This document shows positions 62,599-64,000 of a stretch of DNA of 64,000 nt, piece after piece. Numbering within the stretch: position 1 is the stretch's first letter; every line of letters starts with the position of its first letter. The translations under genes were made by a program, and so were the position numbers. The notes beneath the pieces are model-generated. The model was not told the origin of the DNA. It made no database searches and was given only the letters and a program-made list of their open reading frames with translations. The stretch is from Bradyrhizobium sp. CB1650. Lineage in GTDB: Bacteria; Pseudomonadota; Alphaproteobacteria; Rhizobiales; Xanthobacteraceae. Location: assembly GCF_029761915.1 (NCBI RefSeq), contig NZ_CP121695.1:3625501-3689500 (forward strand). The letters are read 5' to 3'.

Positions 62599-63120
62599 TT
62601 AGACACCGGACTGAGACCGGCAGACCTTGATGGTTGCGCGATCGTACGTCGCGATGTCGTCCAAAGCCGTCGACACGACCATCCCCCCGGTGATGGTCGC
62701 CAGCAGCTCGGCTGCCTCATCCGGAACGAGACCGCCGCCGATCAGCTTGTCCAGGCACATCTGAAAGAAGCGCTTCACCTCCGCAGCGACCTCCTCCGGC
62801 AAGCCCAATGAGCCGGCTCCCAGCACGGTCACCGGGCACATGCGTCCGTCTGAGCGGACGGTCCCCCTGAACGCGTCGGTCAATACCTGTTGGGGGTGGG
62901 CGCCGCCGGCAAGTTCTCTATCGAATTTCGTGCCGAGGCGGTCCGCGTATCTGTGCACGACCGCTGCGGCGAGCTTTTCTTTCGTGGCGAAGTGATAGTG
63001 CACGCTCGAACTCTTGATGCCGACGTCGTCAGCGATGTCCCGGAAGCTGAAGCCGTTGAAACCGCCGCCGCGCATCCGAAGCTCGGCCGCGTCCATGATG
63101 GACTCTGCGATGCTGCTCAT
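62599..63120 (-). CDS. TetR-family repressor of the efflux/hydrolase regulon
   Basis: 173 aa from ATG 63120 (MSSIAESIMDAAELRMRGGG); the 19 extra residues of the longer frame run through the operator and are unlikely. Helix-turn-helix: FSFRDIADDVGIKSSSVHYH with FATKEKLAAAVV. The C-terminal ligand-binding half is unrelated to a named effector group. The gene is flanked by the same palindrome found at the efflux operon and the hydrolase, so it is the likely repressor. Confidence 0.88.
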   Translation of the reverse strand: MSSIAESIMDAAELRMRGGGFNGFSFRDIADDVGIKSSSVHYHFATKEKLAAAVVHRYADRLGTKFDRELAGGAHPQQVLTDAFRGTVRSDGRMCPVTVLGAGSLGLPEEVAAEVKRFFQMCLDKLIGGGLVPDEAAELLATITGGMVVSTALDDIATYDRATIKVCRSQSGV

Positions 63121-63132
63121 GGCACGCTCCAA

Positions 63133-63148
63133 TCTATCTCTCGATAGG
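63133..63148. promoter_or_regulatory. TetR operator, TCTATC-N4-GATAGG
   Basis: It lies 13 bp upstream of the tetR ATG, one mismatch from the perfect palindrome; consistent with autorepression. Confidence 0.65.
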
Positions 63149-63185
63149 TAGATACATGATCTCCGGCGTCGCTGCAAGCGTTTTG

Positions 63186-63201
63186 TCTATCAACAGATAG
63201 A
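63186..63201. promoter_or_regulatory. TetR operator, TCTATC-N4-GATAGA (perfect)
   Basis: TCTATCAACAGATAGA, in the 419-bp region between tetR and the cysteine hydrolase. No gene is seen in that region. Confidence 0.75.
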
Positions 63202-63441
63202 GACCCGAAGAAACGCTTTCCGGCGATATGAACGTGCGCGTTGGCCCGGCTTGCAACGTTCGTGGGACGGCTTGGTCGTTCAAATCGGGCGTCGGGAGAC
63301 AAGAACCTTGTGAAATTCCGGGCTCCAATCGGCCTCCAAGATCAAGCGATGGAAGACGATGAAGAAGCTTCGATGGGAATTGAAACTCGGCTCCGGGGCC
63401 CCGAAGCGCCGGCCAGCTTGAGGTCTGCTGAATCTTCTCTC

Positions 63442-63457
63442 TCTATCGTTAGATAGT
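63442..63457. promoter_or_regulatory. TetR operator, TCTATC-N4-GATAGT
   Basis: One mismatch from the perfect palindrome, 83 bp ahead of the hydrolase ATG. Confidence 0.65.
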
Positions 63458-63480
63458 TGTTGACTGCGCGAGATTGGCCG

Positions 63481-63496
63481 TCTATCGAACGGTAGA
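63481..63496. promoter_or_regulatory. TetR operator, TCTATC-N4-GGTAGA
   Basis: One mismatch in the right half-site; an additional GATAGAC follows directly. It is 44 bp ahead of the hydrolase ATG. Confidence 0.65.
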
Positions 63497-63539
63497 TAGA
63501 CGAATGACCGCGTCGGTTTCACCTCGTCGGAGAATAAAG

Positions 63540-64000
63540 ATGCTCGAATTCACCCATCGCAATCCGGAGATGAGGCTCGGCGAGAAGAGGCGTGTCGCTC
63601 TCGTTCTCGCCGACATCCAGAACGAATTCCTCGAAGAGAAGGAGTCGGGGACGTACTACGCGCTGATCGAGGACGCGCTGAAGAAGCGCGACGTCGTCGG
63701 CAACCTGGAGAAGCTCCTCAAAACGGCGCAGGAGCTCGGCTACTTCATCGTCCACTCGCCGCACTGGTACTACCCGACGGACCTGCAGTGGACGGTGCCG
63801 CCCGGAGCGATCGGCCACTATCTCGGCGGCATCGGCTTTTGCGGCCGCAAGGACCCGGTCGATCTCGAGGGCTTCAAGGGCTCGAGGGCGGACTACTACG
63901 AACCGTTCAAGAAGTACCTGTTGGACGGGCACACCTGCAACACGTCGCCGCACAAGGTCTTTGGGTGCGAGTCGAACGACGTGATCAAGCAGCTGCGCAT
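63540..64000 (+). CDS. Cysteine hydrolase (isochorismatase-like), 3' end cut by window
   Basis: ATG at 63540 with GGAG upstream; 153 residues visible. The catalytic Asp is in VALVLADIQNEFLE, a Lys would follow in the central strand, and the nucleophilic Cys lies beyond the window. The family includes isochorismatase, nicotinamidase, N-carbamoylsarcosine amidase and biuret hydrolase. Four operators of the adjacent TetR repressor lie in its upstream region, so it is probably induced together with the efflux pump. Confidence 0.82.
   Translation, partial: MLEFTHRNPEMRLGEKRRVALVLADIQNEFLEEKESGTYYALIEDALKKRDVVGNLEKLLKTAQELGYFIVHSPHWYYPTDLQWTVPPGAIGHYLGGIGFCGRKDPVDLEGFKGSRADYYEPFKKYLLDGHTCNTSPHKVFGCESNDVIKQLR

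Noticed and set aside
62292..62720. 142-aa minus-strand frame between araC and tetR
   Set aside because: Low-complexity Arg/Ser/Pro composition, overlaps the tetR gene and has no ribosome-binding site.

Overview
This is a 64 kb stretch of high-GC alphaproteobacterial chromosome. It is most likely from Bradyrhizobium or a close relative. The evidence is three very large tandem flagellins of about 750 aa, the alphaproteobacteria-specific flagellar regulators FlbT, FlaF and FliX, candidate CtrA boxes, and several dispersed intergenic repeats that I recognise as typical of Bradyrhizobium genomes. No rRNA, tRNA or CRISPR array was seen.

Region 1 (1-7.2 kb, minus strand) is a D-glucarate/galactarate catabolic cluster: MFS permease, LysR regulator, 5-dehydro-4-deoxyglucarate dehydratase, glucarate dehydratase, 2-oxoglutarate semialdehyde dehydrogenase and a galactarate dehydratase cut by the window edge. 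Together these would carry aldarates to 2-oxoglutarate. Region 2 (7.4-22.3 kb) is mixed housekeeping and regulatory content: a large secreted SGNH hydrolase, a flippase-like membrane protein, a ferritin-like DUF892 protein, a DHA2 drug transporter, an MHYT-GGDEF-EAL protein, a MocR regulator, a DUF1127 protein, UspA, SixA, a FAD oxidoreductase and an exported MsrB.

Region 3 (22.4-45.9 kb) is a flagellar locus. flgE-flgK-flgL lie behind a good sigma-54 promoter. flbT, three fliC paralogues, flaF, a FlaG-like gene, a FlgN-like gene, flgJ/cheL, flgI (minus strand, sigma-54 promoter) and fliX (CtrA-like box) follow. Between flgL and flbT sits a compact four-gene cassette: a GT-A glycosyltransferase-like protein, a fold-type-I PLP enzyme, an ATP-grasp ligase and a PLP decarboxylase. 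A perfect TTAA-N7-TTAA box lies just upstream of it, and no published role is known to me. It is the best candidate here for an undescribed system, possibly flagellin or envelope modification under cell-cycle control.

Region 4 (46-52 kb) holds an HxlR/NmrA divergent pair and a single-cysteine DksA. Next comes an accessory patch with a repeat-rich membrane protein and a broken SF2 helicase with a C-terminal PD-(D/E)XK-like motif, which is a possible decayed defence gene. Region 5 (52-64 kb) holds a winged-helix STAND ATPase regulator with an adjacent unknown gene. It ends with an RND efflux operon (adaptor, small protein, pump, ABM-domain protein), AraC and TetR regulators and the start of a cysteine hydrolase. 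At least six copies of one palindrome, TCTATC-N4-GATAGA, tie the pump, the tetR gene and the hydrolase into one predicted regulon.
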